Source of the DNA: Loxodes magnus
Taxonomy: Eukaryota > Ciliophora > Karyorelictea > Loxodida > Loxodidae
Reading direction: 5' to 3'
Length of the DNA stretch: 64,000 nt
Assembly (NCBI GenBank): GCA_946699065.1
Contig: CAMPDV010000095.1
Coordinates: 767,712-831,711 of the forward strand
Part shown: positions 13,282 through 26,000 of the stretch, one piece after another
Layout: each line of letters starts with the position of its first letter
Position numbering within the stretch: position 1 is the stretch's first letter
The notes under the pieces: model-generated
The model's input: the letters and a program-made list of their open reading frames with translations, nothing else
The model's database searches: none
Told to the model about the DNA's origin: nothing
Program-made: the position numbers and the translations under genes

Positions 13282-14747
13282 TTATTCCTTAATAACAATA
13301 AAAATATTTTAAGAATATTTACCATTTTATTAGGCATTAGCCACACTTCCACAATTTCTAAAAGCTTAATTTCTATAATTAATTTCGCTACAAAACTGCT
13401 TTATCTATATAAAAGCTTACAGTTTCTAAATTTGGCGTATAAAATTCTATTCTCTTAACCCAGTCATTTTCTTTCGCAACTTAAAGGTTTAAAAAGTCTA
13501 ATGCTGCTTGGAAATAAATTACTGAGCAAGCTTTAGGGTCTATCTTAAATTCAGAAGTATTGATAATTTAAATTTTAAGCTTATTTAGGCAAAGACTATA
13601 GGCATGATTTTAAACTTCCATCAAAGCATCACAGAGTTGCTAAAACAGCTCAGATTAATCATTATATGATTTAACTAAAATTATCCAAACTTCTTTATCC
13701 TTTTTCTTATTCCAAATTTTCTCTTTTAGCTTGATAAAATTAGGAATTTAAGGTTACTCTATTAATAATTCAATGAAGCTTTAGTTTTAAGGAGCTAATT
13801 TTTAGAATAGATCACTGCTTTGAAATGATTAAGTATCTAGAACATAGACTAAATTATCATCTTCTACATTAGTCAAATAAATAATGCAATTTTTATATAA
13901 TAACTAAGTATTTTACTATTAGCTTGTTATTTAGCTATTTTATAAGGATTATTAGTTCACTTAATTTACTTTTTCCTCTTCTTAGTTACTCTCAATAGTT
14001 TGAATGCTAGTCTATTTTTGAATTTTTTACACTTAGGAATTTTTTTAAGACTTAGACTAATTGCTCGCTTAAGTTTCGACTAATTAGGATTTTAATTAGT
14101 TTTCAATAATTTGAAAGTTCTCGAAATAAGTTGTAAAAGGTATTATCTGAATAAAAATTTACTTGATCTTCTTCAAATAGCACTATTCTTATTTCCTTTA
14201 AAGTATTCTATATTTAGCTTTCTTGTACTAAGTTCTGATAATCTTAAATCGAATTAAATGCACATTGAATACAAACATCTAATGGAATATTGTAAACGCC
14301 AGATGAAATAGGAGGAATACTGACGCTTTCACATTTCAATTCGTTAGCTTATTTTAGAGTATTGAAGAATGCATCTTTTAATTTTTAAGTAGTACCTTTG
14401 TTACTGTTATGCGAAGAGCTTAAATAAGGTCCTACAGCATGTATTATATACTTAATTCCTTTTCTTCGTAAATTTCCAGATGATGTGAAAGTTACTTCCC
14501 CATCTTCTAGCTGATTATTCTTTAGTTTTTTTAATTTATCTTGGCATTCCTTTTCAATAGATTATCCTGCTTTTTCCCTAATAGCTCCGGCCACTCCAGA
14601 TCCAAATCATAATCTGGTATTAGCAGCATTAGTAATTGCATCGATATTGGCTTCATTTGTAATATCTCCATAAACAATCTTGATTACTAAATTTTAAAGG
14701 AGCTAGCATTGGAACATGATGATATTTTCCTAGATTTAAGACTTCAT
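13282..14747 (-). CDS. Macro-domain protein, unit 1
   Basis: From ATG at 14747, residues about 20-195 form a macro domain: GDIT at 27-30, NAAN at 40-43, GSGVAGAI at 49-56 (preceded by a TGA-coded Trp), then IIHAVGP and the SIPPISSGVYNIP loop. Macro domains bind or hydrolyse ADP-ribose, and the NAAN and GVY loops of ligand-binding members are present. A Gln/Ser-rich linker follows. The C-terminal part ends in a stretch (IEFYTPNLETIKQFC) that resembles the tail of a second, degenerate macro fold. Two introns of 16 nt are needed to keep sense: 14147-14162 and 13405-13420. With both removed the gene is 478 codons, an exact multiple of three. The stop is taken as TAA at 13284-13282, only 6 bp from the convergent neighbour's stop. 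It could act in ADP-ribose signalling or removal; no substrate can be inferred. Confidence 0.75.
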
Positions 14748-15728
14748 GATATTATATTGATTTATTTTAATTATGAATAGATATGCTATTATTGCTAGTA
14801 GTTATTATACTATTTTATTTTAGAAATTAATTATTTATGTTTAGTATAACTTTAATTGTTTATTCCTTTATCCCTTCAACTAATATTAAGCTTTATATCA
14901 TAATTTCCTTTTAGTTTTATTCGTATAAATTGTATTGTTAACTAAGATTAGGCTATTAAACTACTTAATTGATTAATAAATTTAAAGCTATAACTGATTA
15001 AGCAAAGCTTATTTAGCTTATTAATTAGTAATAAGTATAAATCAATTTAGCTCTTATATTATATGCTTTAACCTAATTAAAATGTATACTTTTACATTTA
15101 GAGTATGGATAAATAGGAAAGGTATTCTATTATTCTTATTATCTTTAATTTATTGGTTAAATAATAACTCTCACTATAATTGTTCTTAAGCTTAGTAACT
15201 ATTAAACTAATATGAGTTATTGTTTTTTATTCTTTTACTAAATTATTATTAAATAAAGGAAAATAATCTACTACATAAATCAACTTATTTACTATACTCT
15301 CTAGCATTTATTTATAACTATCTTATTAAATAAATATCCTTTATTTCTATGTTTATACTCTAGAAATAAAGAAGATTATATAGTTCTTAGTTTATATTAC
15401 ATGGAACTTATATACATTTCTATTTATTAATATAATAACTTAGATTTGTTAAATTGCATCATTTAGCTTTAAGAGGTTTAATAGCTAGATGCTTTAGTTA
15501 GTTATTTAACTTCATTCTCTACTCTCCTACTTGTTTCCTTCTAAGAATACTTAATTGAATTACAACTATTCAATAATAACTTATTTGTATCTATTAATAA
15601 CCTTTTATGCTTTTTAGATCATTAGTTATCTTAAATTTCTAATGTTTATATATCATAATTATTTTTGCTACCATGAGAAGTTTTATGTAGAAATATAACC
15701 ATATTAAGAGCCTTAATGATATAGCTAT
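14748..15728. other. AT-rich gap without recognised gene
   Basis: About 980 bp between the macro-domain gene start and the mobile insertion. It is rich in TAGCTA-, TTAATTAA- and TTATTA-like words on both strands. I found no frame with convincing protein character. Its left end must hold the promoter of the minus-strand macro gene. Equivalents: 33916-34896 and 53089-54069. Confidence 0.5.
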
Positions 15729-16729
15729 TAGAAATATATTAAATAATAATACTAATTTTAAGTTTTCCGCTTTAGGGATTTCCAACCCCGTCAGGAATAC
15801 AGCAGTTCATGCTCTCTGCTGTTAAATATAAAATTTCGGGTCGCCCAATTTTAGCGACATTGGGAACTCGGATTTTTCCAGGTTTTCCCTCCTTTAGCTT
15901 GCCTTGGTTCCGTCTTAATCTTGTATATTGAACCATCCGGGTTGCAATACATTCTTTTCATTCTTCCTTCTTCTTTTGTTGTTCTTTAATCCAATAGTTT
16001 CTTTATTTCTATTAGAATTTCTAGCACTTCCGATAAAAATGTCATACGCTTCCTCAGCAGAAGCATTTCTTTTTTATTTTGAATTATTTTCCTTGATTTG
16101 CTTGCTCTTTCTAGGCTTCGATTTCCATTTGTATAGCTCCAGTTTCCCTTTACTCTTTCTTAAAAGTTTACAATTTCTCTTCTACTTTTCCGAGTCTGTT
16201 ATCCAGTTCAGTCTGTTTCTAAAGCTAATTTTAGGATTTGTTAGTCTGACTTTGTGAGATATTCCAAAAGGCGTTAAGATCTCTTTCCTAGGACATAAGT
16301 CTTGACTCAATTCCTTCTGCTAGGTCTAGCTTTGCCATCAGCATATCATTGTCCTTCTTCAATCTCTTGACCTCTTCCTGGAGGTTCAGTACCACTTTGA
16401 TGAGCTACTCCATGCTCATCTGGCCAGAAGGGTTGAACTCTGATACCTCCTGGTGGAGAACAGACTTCATCTGCTTCCTCGGTTTCTCGCTTGAAGTTGG
16501 AATTTCCGTGTGTATATTTTTCAAGGTTGGCTTTCGTTCGTTTTGTTAGATCCCAAGTTTTTAGTTCAGTGTTGGTTAAGGTTGTGATAGAGAAGATTAT
16601 TAAGATTATTAAGACTTGGCTTCTTGCTTCCTCCCTTGCTTTTTGGCTTAGGAAGAGGTGGCATAGAAGCCTGACTTGAAAGCTTGAAGCATTTTTTGAT
16701 GGTAAAATAACTAGAAATATATTAAATAA
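15729..16729 (-). mobile_element. GC-richer insertion with 18-bp target duplication, unit 1
   Basis: The 18-mer TAGAAATATATTAAATAA occurs at 15729-15746 and again at 16712-16729. Between them lie 965 bp of clearly higher G+C than the surroundings. A direct repeat this long is typical of target-primed retrotransposition rather than DNA transposons. The internal reading frame runs on the minus strand, and there is no clear poly(A) or terminal inverted repeat. No reverse transcriptase or endonuclease is present, so it is either non-autonomous, 5'-truncated or an ORF1-only element. The same insertion is present in all three units. Confidence 0.65.
15810..16664 (-). CDS. Coiled-coil protein encoded in the insertion, unit 1
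   Basis: From about 16470 leftward the frame gives a long heptad-like segment (MEQLIKVVLNLQEEVKRLKK and onward) using TAG as Gln. A later segment in another frame is basic then acidic (KNNKRRRKNEKN, QDQDGTKAS). An upstream ATG at 16664 opens a Pro/Lys-rich leader (MPPLPKPKSKGGSKK) in a third frame. G at codon position 1 is strong in both the coil and the C-terminal frames, so both were selected as protein, but no GT...AG intron convincingly joins them and the copy may be frameshifted. Coiled coil plus basic region resembles non-LTR retrotransposon ORF1 proteins, which is a structural guess only. The use of TAG as sense shows the element is adapted to this host code. Confidence 0.5.
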
Positions 16730-16940
16730 ATATTTATTTTAGCTGCTGTTTAGTATTTAGTTTAATAGTAATAAACTAGGTTCTTAATTATTTTATTAGA
16801 TATTTAGCTATATAATGTTATGCAAATCTATTATGCTTGAGTGCTAAAATTTAAATATACTAAATGATTTATTTAAGATGCTTATAAATATAAGCTATTT
16901 AGTCTATTCTTTTCTATAACTTAGAATTATTAGATTATTT

Positions 16941-18196
16941 ATGCCAAACTAATGTTTTAGTGATGCTTGGCCTTTGTATTCATTAATAGCTTTCACTTTG
17001 TTTAGATCTTATAATCCTTATTATCTGCTTAATTACCTTACATTCATTTAACTTTAAATAATTTAAAGGAATTTTGCTTTCTGCTAACTAGAAAATGTGG
17101 AAATAAAAGAAATAGGCAAAAGATTTAAGGAATATAAGATTAAAATGCTACAATCCAAATGCTTGTAAAAGCAACTTTATAAAGGAGACCAGAACCATAA
17201 TATAAATCTAGCAAACTTACTCTCACAAAATAACTCTTATTACATAATAAAAAAGTTAAAGTTTCCTTCTATTGGACATTAAATATTAGTGTAATATACT
17301 AAAGGAAAAAATCACTTTTAAAGAAATTTATGCAGCTATTCTCTGATAAAGTTGATATACAAAATTGATATTTGGAAAAACTAAAAAGAGGAATAGCAAA
17401 CTTAATTTCCATATCAATACTTTTGAGACTAAAATAATCAAGCAGTCAAATCAAGAAAAACCTCAAATAAAAATAGATTAACTCTTTTCTGCAGTTATAT
17501 AATCCTTATCTAAAGCATATATGATCAGTTGATATATATTCCCTTATTAGATATAAAATTAATAATTAAAGCTTAACATCAAGAAAATTCATAACTATAA
17601 TCCCTTTACAATATGGCTTATTTAAGGAACAGAAGGAAATAATAGATTAAAGGGTTTAACTTTATTTTTATAGAGTAAAGAACATTAAAGCTAAATATAA
17701 TAAATTAATAAAAATAGCTTTCTACGATAAAACTAAGAACTAACGAAAGATGTTGAAGACAAATTTAAAATTAAAGCATAAATTGAGAAGTAAATTATAT
17801 ATCAATAAATGAAAATTTAAACATATCTTGAAAATGTTCTACTATGCAAAAGCTGTAGAAGATTTAGAAATTTTAAGTGCTATTGTAATAAAATTTTAAA
17901 AGAAATATTAAGCAAAAGATAATAAATTGTTGACAAATATAAAGATATATGCATGCTTTGTATTTTAGCCTATAAATATCATTTAAATTTTTAATTTATT
18001 TAATTAGTTAAAATTTCATTTTAATTAGCAAATTTTTATTATAGATTGGTTTTAAATTATCTCTCATCCTGCTAGTTAGAATGAAAATAATTTGATTCCT
18101 TCTTAAGATAACAGGAAAGCTATAAATATTGTAGGAGTAAGTTTTTTAGACTCTTAAATAGAAATATTGGAAGCAAATCACTATTTAAATGCTTAA
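16941..18196 (+). CDS. Unrecognised plus-strand gene, unit 1
   Basis: ATG at 16941 opens a sensible N-terminus (MPNQCFSDAWPLYSLIAF), followed by LENVEIKEIGKRFKEYK. A change of frame is needed near 17283-17310; candidate GT...AG segments of 14 and 16 nt lie at about 17290-17306, and I could not decide between frames for 17310-17800. From about 17820 frame 2 is clear (FYYAKAVEDLEILSAIVIKF, then AINIVGVSFLDSQIEILEAN). The end is read as TAA at 18194, since composition turns to noise after it and the minus-strand gene stops 4 bp further on. The protein is about 410 aa, Lys/Gln/Ile-rich, with no motif I can name. Confidence 0.5.
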
Positions 18197-18200
18197 TTTA

Positions 18201-19463
18201 TTATATTTTATTTATTTTTAATTGATAACCTAAATTTAGAAATTCCTCTTTGAAGTCATAAATAAAAATGTCCTTGTTATCAATTATTTTATCCTTGTAT
18301 TTGATAGCTTCTTTCTACTTATCACAATGAAGAAAGGCAATCATTATAATATCAGTTATAAGTTATATTTCATAATAATCTTCTAGGATAATTTCTTGCT
18401 TTTATTATCTCCTAGAGCGATAAAAAGAAAGTTATAAATTTAAATTAGATTTTAAAGACTTAATATTTTAAATAATGAGGATTTAGCTTTAAGATTATAT
18501 TAATACATCTCTTTTGACTATCTCTTTGGCTTTCAATTATTTATTATTGCATTTAGTTTAACCTCATCACTTATCTATGATATCCTTAATATATTTTAAT
18601 TCTTTTTCTTAAAATGTCGAATTATTTCAATGAAAACAAATAAGGTAAAGCATATTAATATTATGCACCTTACTTGTATCATTAAAATAACTTATCCGTT
18701 CGCTTTCCCATAAAGTCTTTATTTCTAAAGGACTTCGTCCTAGCTATATATAATGCTCTCCAAAATTTATTGCTCCTTATGTTTTTAAAGTAACTTAACT
18801 ATAAATAAATTTTCCATTATACTTATCTATAGAATGCTTCACATTATATGGATAATATCTGACTATCAAGTCTTTGAGTTTTAAGCTGGAAATGTAAGTT
18901 TATATTATTTATTTAATTGTATAAAAATTAATGTAAGCTGGGAATTTTATTTAGAGCAAAAGCAGCATTTCTTTTCTAAGTTATTCCTTTAAAAGTAAGA
19001 AAAGTTTAATATACTTAGTTTGCTAAATATCTTCATGTAATTTCTTTTTATTTTCAGTATATGAAGTACAGTCTAAGCCATAAAGCAAGCAGATTGGTTC
19101 TATTAGGTGTAAATTGAAACGTGAAAGTAAATCTTAGCACTTAATTATTTAAATTTCTTAAAAAGAAGCAAGATTGTTTATTTTATAATTCCCTTCCTAT
19201 TAATCTAGAATATCTTTGCTTAGTATATCTCATTCTATATTTATAATAAACCAGCTTTGTAGTTTCCGCTTTTTGGGAGTAAGCAAGTTTAAATAAAAAA
19301 GTTGCAGAAACTATTTTAAGATTACTAAGAAAACTAGAAGCTAGATATGCTATTTGGCTATCTTTTAATAGCCTTATTAATTAATAGGATAGCTATGATA
19401 AATGGATGTATGCTTGCGATTTAAAAGTATAAGGATTTTAGTCAAAAGTATTATATCATTCAT
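18201..19463 (-). CDS. Unrecognised minus-strand gene spanning the unit 1/2 junction
   Basis: Start ATG at 19463, stop TAA at 18203-18201 followed directly by a second TAA. The frame runs unbroken for 420 residues with no intron needed. The N-terminal 60 residues are hydrophobic and may form one membrane anchor or a targeting signal (ILLTKILILLNRK). The body includes TPKKRKLQSWF, IEPICLLYGLDC and GAINFGEHYIQLGRSPLEIK. TGA appears as Trp in IEWD and as a tandem WW. G at codon position 1 is clearly enriched in this frame compared with the other two across the GAINFGEH region. No family recognised. The 1-nt-gapped copy in unit 2/3 differs only in the last codons. Confidence 0.6.
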
Positions 19464-20050
19464 TTTTCAGCTGATTTGTACTGAATCTTATTGAGTAATA
19501 GCTTATAATATATTAAGGTGATAAACAGTATACATTCAAATAAAAAGTTAACTAGCCTATTCCTTAATAGCTGCCTTCAAAAAAATATTTGAACTTTAAA
19601 AAGATTTGCTCAAAACAAGAAAAGGCAACTTGAAATATTAGAGCAGGAATAACCCAAAAACTAAGAGAAGAAACAAAATTGGAAGATTAAAAAAATAGAA
19701 TGATAGGATTCTATGAAGCAAAAACTTAATCGAGACAGAATAAAATATAAGAAGCTTTAGTGGCTTTAGAGAATAAAATTATATATGATAGAAAAAGTAT
19801 AAAAGTCTTAAAGATTTAATGTTTAAAAGGGTTTACTTAAATAGGTATACTCAATCTTAGTTAAATATATAATAACTTGAACTTAGTTTAGAGAATTATG
19901 AAACTTATTTTCTTAAAATTAAGTTAAGTTTTACATGAGTTTTTAATAGTTTAAAGGCAAAACTTAACTATTATTTAAGATGTGCCTTGAGTTTATTTGT
20001 TTATTTGAAAGCAAAACTACGAAGATAATTAGAGTTATTATATATTAAAT

Positions 20051-23000
20051 ATGTCAAGCTAAGGAGACATCTAGCAAGCATTCTTTTAAATTTCGTTAAC
20101 TTTGCTTGTTTTCCATGCTTTCATAGCAAGTTTAGGAGGATAAATATATCTCTAAAAGCAAGGAGGCAGCTACCCTCCTAGCTTATTTCAGCAAAACTTA
20201 ATATTTGCTTTGCAATAAGTCTGAGAAGATTCGGAAATCTTAGTAATGAACGGAGAGCATTATATTTAAACAGGATCATCTGGAGCTGTCTAAACAGGAG
20301 TATGTCCCGATTAATTTGATGAGAATTTTGTAACAGGTGCTGATGAAAATTACCCTTAATCATAATAAGAAATTACTTATAGGAATCCTTTAAGATATGC
20401 TGAAACATGGTCTTATATCATAGGGAAAAAATACTATACAGAAGATAACGAAAACCTAGACAAATGTTCAAAAGAAAGAGGATAAAAATACAGCGATCAT
20501 GTTTATTATCCTTACGTCACCAATTGGAAAATTACAATTCGCCCTCTATATTGCAGCGAAATAGAAGAAATAATGTAGAAAACTTAAACTTTAATTAAAA
20601 AGAAGGATTGTGTAAAGCAAGGTATTGAAAAGCCAATTTTCTACGTTTTAAATCCTTATATAGTCTTCGAAGTAAAGCATTACCTGACATTCTAAGATAT
20701 TATTTTTAGCGGATTAAAGCTAATTCTATCTTCTTGCGATAATGAGCATTGCTCATATTGCAAAACAGGAAATGAAGCAAGCACATAGCAGTCTTCAAAT
20801 TGCTAATATTATGACTAAAAGGAATGTGCTGAAGGGTGCAAAGAAAAGTGGCTTGGAGATGGAATATGTGATGAAGAATGCTTGAATTTTGCATGCGATT
20901 ATGATAAATATGACTGCTGCTAGTGCGATAATATAGTCCCTGAAAATTGTGATATAAATTGCTTTAATTTAGAATGTGGATATAACAAATTTTCTTGCTG
21001 TTAAAATTGCAGCTACAATTTAATTACTAACTACATATGTGACCCAGAATGCAACACAGAAAAATGTAAATATGATGATGGAAAATGCAGAAATCCTAAC
21101 GAAGAAAACAATAACGAAGAAAACAATAACGAAGAAAACAATAACGAAGAAAACAATAACGAAGAAAGCAACAATTAATAAAATGAGACTTCAAATAATG
21201 AAACTTCTAATAATGAGACTTCAAATAATGATACTTCTAGTAGTGAAACTTAATAAAATACGTCTTAATATGGGAATTAATAAAATATCCCTAGCAAAGT
21301 TATTTTATTAAGATAGAGGCTTCTATATATGAATTTTAAAACGGATTAGGATTTAATTTATGATAATGTTGATAAAGAAAATTAGAACTGATAGTCATTT
21401 TTAAACTTTGTCGACAATTACTGCGCTTAATGATGCAATTCCTAAACTTTATAGAATAAAACGTGTGATTCTCAGTGTTATTTATTATAATGCTAAAACT
21501 AGAATAATAATTGTGAGGATTGCCTTAGAAGTGAATGCTAAATTGATAAGTTAGGAAATAATTAGTGTGACTTAGAATGCAACAATCATTTTTGTGATTA
21601 CGATTAAGGAGATTGCTAAAGACTACTATAATAGAATGACTATAACAATTACTACTATTCAAGCAATGATTACTACTACTCGAGCAATGATTATTACGAT
21701 TCTAATAGTTATTATAATGGAGCTAGTAATGATTACTATAATAATGATTATTATGGTAATAACGATTAAGGATCTAGTCCAGGATAAAGTGCTGTTTATG
21801 ACTGTGATATTTACAATATGATAAACAACAGTATATGCAACTATGAGTGCGTTAGATATTGGGATTCATATTACGCTTCATTAGAAATTATCTGAGATTG
21901 TCAGTAATGCTTCAACTAAACTGAATGTAAAGTAAGCGAAAATAGTTTGGGAGATGGAAAGTGCGATATTAAATGTTACTATACAGAGTGTGATAATGAT
22001 GGCAATGATTGTATTTAACAATGTATGAATAGCTTGGCTTCATTTTATAGTAATATAGAGTATTGAAAGGAACAAACTTTATAGTTATAGAGTTGCACAA
22101 CTGAAAAAAACGAAAATTCGATATGTAATTTTGAATGTAATACTTAAGAATGCAATTATGATGGAGGAGTATGCACAAAGAAATGTGAATAAAAAGGATG
22201 TAGTTATAATAATTTCAATAATCATAAGTGTGACTTGGAATGCGTTTGGTTAGAATGTTTCGAAGAAGCAAATGATTGCCAAAGTTGCCTTGAAAATGGT
22301 TGCTTATGACACAATATTGGTGATGGCATTTGTCAACTTTAATGTTATCATGAAGACTGCTTTTTTGACAAAGGAGATTGCGATTAATGCCTAAAAACTG
22401 ATTGTAAAATCGAAAATTTAGCAAATGGAAAATGTGACTTAAATTGCTACAGTTCCTAATGCTTCAATGATGGAGGTGACTGTGATGAATGCATAAATAA
22501 AGGATGTGATTTAAAATACTTAAAGGATAATCTATGTACTCCATCTTGCTGATATTCAGTTTGTAATTGAGATAATCAATAGTGCAATTAGTGTAGCACA
22601 AAATGTACTTAAGATTCTTACTTTTTAAATTAAGTATGCAATGCAGAATGCCTAAGTAATGAATGCGCTTTCGATAATAAAATGTGTGATAATTGCATTT
22701 CAGAAACTAAATGCACAAATTAGATGCTTTTAAATTCCTATTGTGATTATGATTAATGCAATAATTAACTATGTAATTATGATTCAGGAACTTGCTAGTA
22801 ATGTTAAAATTTAGGCTGCTAGATATCATTATTACAAAATAATGAGTGTGATAAAGTTTGCTTTGCAGAAGTTTGTAATTGAGATTATGGAAAATGTGAT
22901 GCGTGCAAATCTACAGGATGCTAAATTTTCTGATTAGGAGATGGTGAATGTGATTCGGAATGCAATAATGAAATATGCAAATATGATTAATATGATTGTA

Positions 23001-26000
23001 TCCCTCCAAGTTAATAAAGCTGCTATGATTCTGGTTGCCCTAAGCCATGGACTTAGTTAGGAAATAGTATTTGCGATGTATAATGTAATACATAATAATG
23101 TGAAAACGATAAAGGAGATTGTGACAAAACAGAATCATGAAGATTAGAGTGCGTAGAGAAAACAAGCTGTTAAGAAATAAAATATCTTGGAGATGGAACT
23201 TGTGATGATTTTTGCTATAATGAAATTTGCCATTATGATGATGGAGATTGTGATTATTTAAGTAATATTACCAAATGCTAACGCTTTACATCATGTTCCA
23301 ATCCAACCTTTATGTTAGAAAATGGATAATGCGATTTAGACTGTAATAATAAAGATTGCTAATATGATAATGGTGATTGCAAATAGCTATGCTAAATATA
23401 ATACGGTTGTACTTCTGAATTACTAAATAACAATAAATGTGATGCAGCATGTGATAATGAAGAATGTGCAAATGATTTCAATATGTGCAAATGTACTAAT
23501 AATGAAGAATAAGAAGAAAAATGCTCAAAATGTTGCACAGATTCCAAGAAAGCTTCAAGTATCTGCGATTTAGAATGTGATTTAGAATCATGTGAATATG
23601 AAAATAATTGAAGATGCTTTATCGAAGATAGAGAAGCAATCAATTTTGGCTGCTCAAATACTTAAGGAAGATCACTATTTGTAATTGGAGATTCTGATGA
23701 TTATTATCACATGTCAATTAGTAGAGATCCTGAAGGCAAAGTCAGCTTCGAAAGATAATAATTTTGTACATAGTATAAAGGTGCAGGTCCTAATTATTAG
23801 TATTCTTCAGAAAACAAAAACATGATTATAGGAGGCAAGTAACCTTAACCAGCATTTTTAAATTTAATAAACGTAACATTTGAGCACTTCAATAATTAGT
23901 GGTTCTCACTTATTAGGTTTGATCACCTATGTGCAAATTCGTAGATTTATGTTGAAAACGTAGCTTTTAAGGATATATCTACAAGAAGTGCAATAATATC
24001 TTCATATCTTAGATGAGTCGAAGTTTAAGATGGTGTAGGAAGTACTTCAGTTTGCCACTGGAAAGGGCATCCAGTATATGGAAATATAAAGATGAAGAAT
24101 ATTATTGTATAAGATATAAATACGAGACCTGAATAATTAAATGGAATATTTTTAGACGCATATTGTCTAAAGTAGGTATAAATATCAAATCTTACTGCAT
24201 AGAATATTTTTAGCTAAAATAGCTATGGATCTCTAAGAATTGAAAATGTGCAGGATTTCACGATTTCAAATTCAAAATTTGAAAAAAACATGGCAATCAA
24301 TGGTAATGGGGCAGCTATATATATAAAAAATCCAGTCTTAGAGTTTAAAAACTTTTCACTGGAAAATCCAGGTCTTTATTATAGTACTTCAAAAGGAATG
24401 TGACTAAATAAGCAAACTGGCAAAGCCTAAAATGAATTTTTCTTGAGTTGAAACAATCCAAAATACTACTAAATTATAAATTCTCTTTTCCAATATAACT
24501 CTGCTAAGCATAATGGAAATGCTATTTCTATTATCTCAAACAGCTTAATTTCTGCTTTCATTTAAATAAGAAATTGCCTTTTTACTAAAAATATTGGATC
24601 CAGCTTAACTGGAGGAGGAGCAATTTATCTTGATAACACAGCCACTAATTATTAGAAATTACCCTCAGATTTAGGGGTTTTAATTTAGTAAAACGATTTT
24701 ATTCAAAACTTTGCTGGAAGTGATGGGTTTGCTATTTTAGCTAGGAATATTTATAAAATCTTTATAGATAAAAACAATTTTATAAGCAACACTTAGCATT
24801 CTAACGGACTTAACTATATATGAACTACCTTAAATAATTCTTGAATCTATTTCCAAAAGCAAAATGACTTGCTATATCTAGAAGACGGGTAAGGGCAAGC
24901 TACAGTTTCCTTATAGTTTTGCTTAACTATTCAAGTATCTAATAACTTATTTTAGCTTAATGAAGCTATTTAGAAATCAAGCAGTTTATATATTTAGGAG
25001 CCATCAAAAGTTTGTAACTTAACTAGCAATATTTTTTATAAAAACAGTTGCTAATCTATGAAAGGATCTGCTGGAATTACAATAGAGGATGGAAGAGGAA
25101 ACATGTCATAGATCTTAATTTCCTCTTCAACTTTTACTGAAAATTACTTAATAAGTTCAAAGGGATTAGGAGCAGCTATTTATTTCGACGCTAAAGGATA
25201 GAACAGATAAGTTTACATAGCAGACTGTGTTTTTAAGAAAAATATGGCTTAAAGAGATGGAGGAGCAATAGGAGTAAAAGTTTCATTTTTATCAATAAAA
25301 AATAGTTTATTTGAAGAAAACAGAGCTGGAGGAAGGGGAGTGGCAATATATTTCTACTATTTTAGAGAATCCTAAAATAGCAATTAAGGAGGCTTATTTA
25401 TCAACTCTAGTATTTTCATATCAAATAAAGAATAAGAGTATGGGGTACAAGGAGGAGCTATTTACATAGATGGAGATCCTTATGTAGAAACTATAATTTA
25501 AGTTTAAAAGTGCTGGTTCGAAGATAACATAGTTACTGAAGGGGGAGCTATATATATAGGCTAATTATCTTTAAAAAGCAGCTTTATTTATAACTGCACA
25601 TTCAAATAAAATAAAGCTTAGTTCTAGGGAGGAGCGTTAAATCTTAACTATGTGATAGGATTATTTTAAATAGACGAATGCTACTTCGTTAGTAACGAAG
25701 CTGTTAACAAAGGCTCTTCAATTTTGAATTCAATAGGATCTTCATTTCCTTTAAATGACTTAGATACCAAAAGAACTCTCTTAACTATATCAAAAAGCTC
25801 ATTTCTAAATCATGAGAAGGGTTCTGCAATTTATGACTAAACCAAAGAAATAAAAGTAACTACACAGTTTAAGATGCTAGACTTTACAAGCAACCTAATT
25901 CATTGTGTTAATCTAAAAGAAGCGATACTTTATGATTGAAAGTCATTATGGTTCTAAAATTAGGATACAGTAATCTAATCTGAGAACTCCCTAATATTCA

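Larger units (their letters stand above)
1..19167. repeat. Tandem unit 1 of a 19.17-kb array
   Basis: The sequence at position 1 recurs at 19168, 38337 and 57509. Unit 1 differs from unit 2 at only a handful of places that I noticed: substitutions near 943, 1169, 1300, 1570, 5212, 5376 and 5410, a missing A in the run at 6789-6791, and a missing T near 18207. The window opens inside the unit (within a minus-strand gene), so position 1 need not be the true unit boundary and more copies may lie upstream. Confidence 0.95.

Noticed and set aside
17095-17960. Alternative frame with a CxxC...CxC...CxxC pattern suggesting a zinc ribbon
   Set aside because: From 17820 a different frame has far stronger codon-position bias and joins smoothly to the clear C-terminus, so the cysteine pattern is probably a frame artefact.
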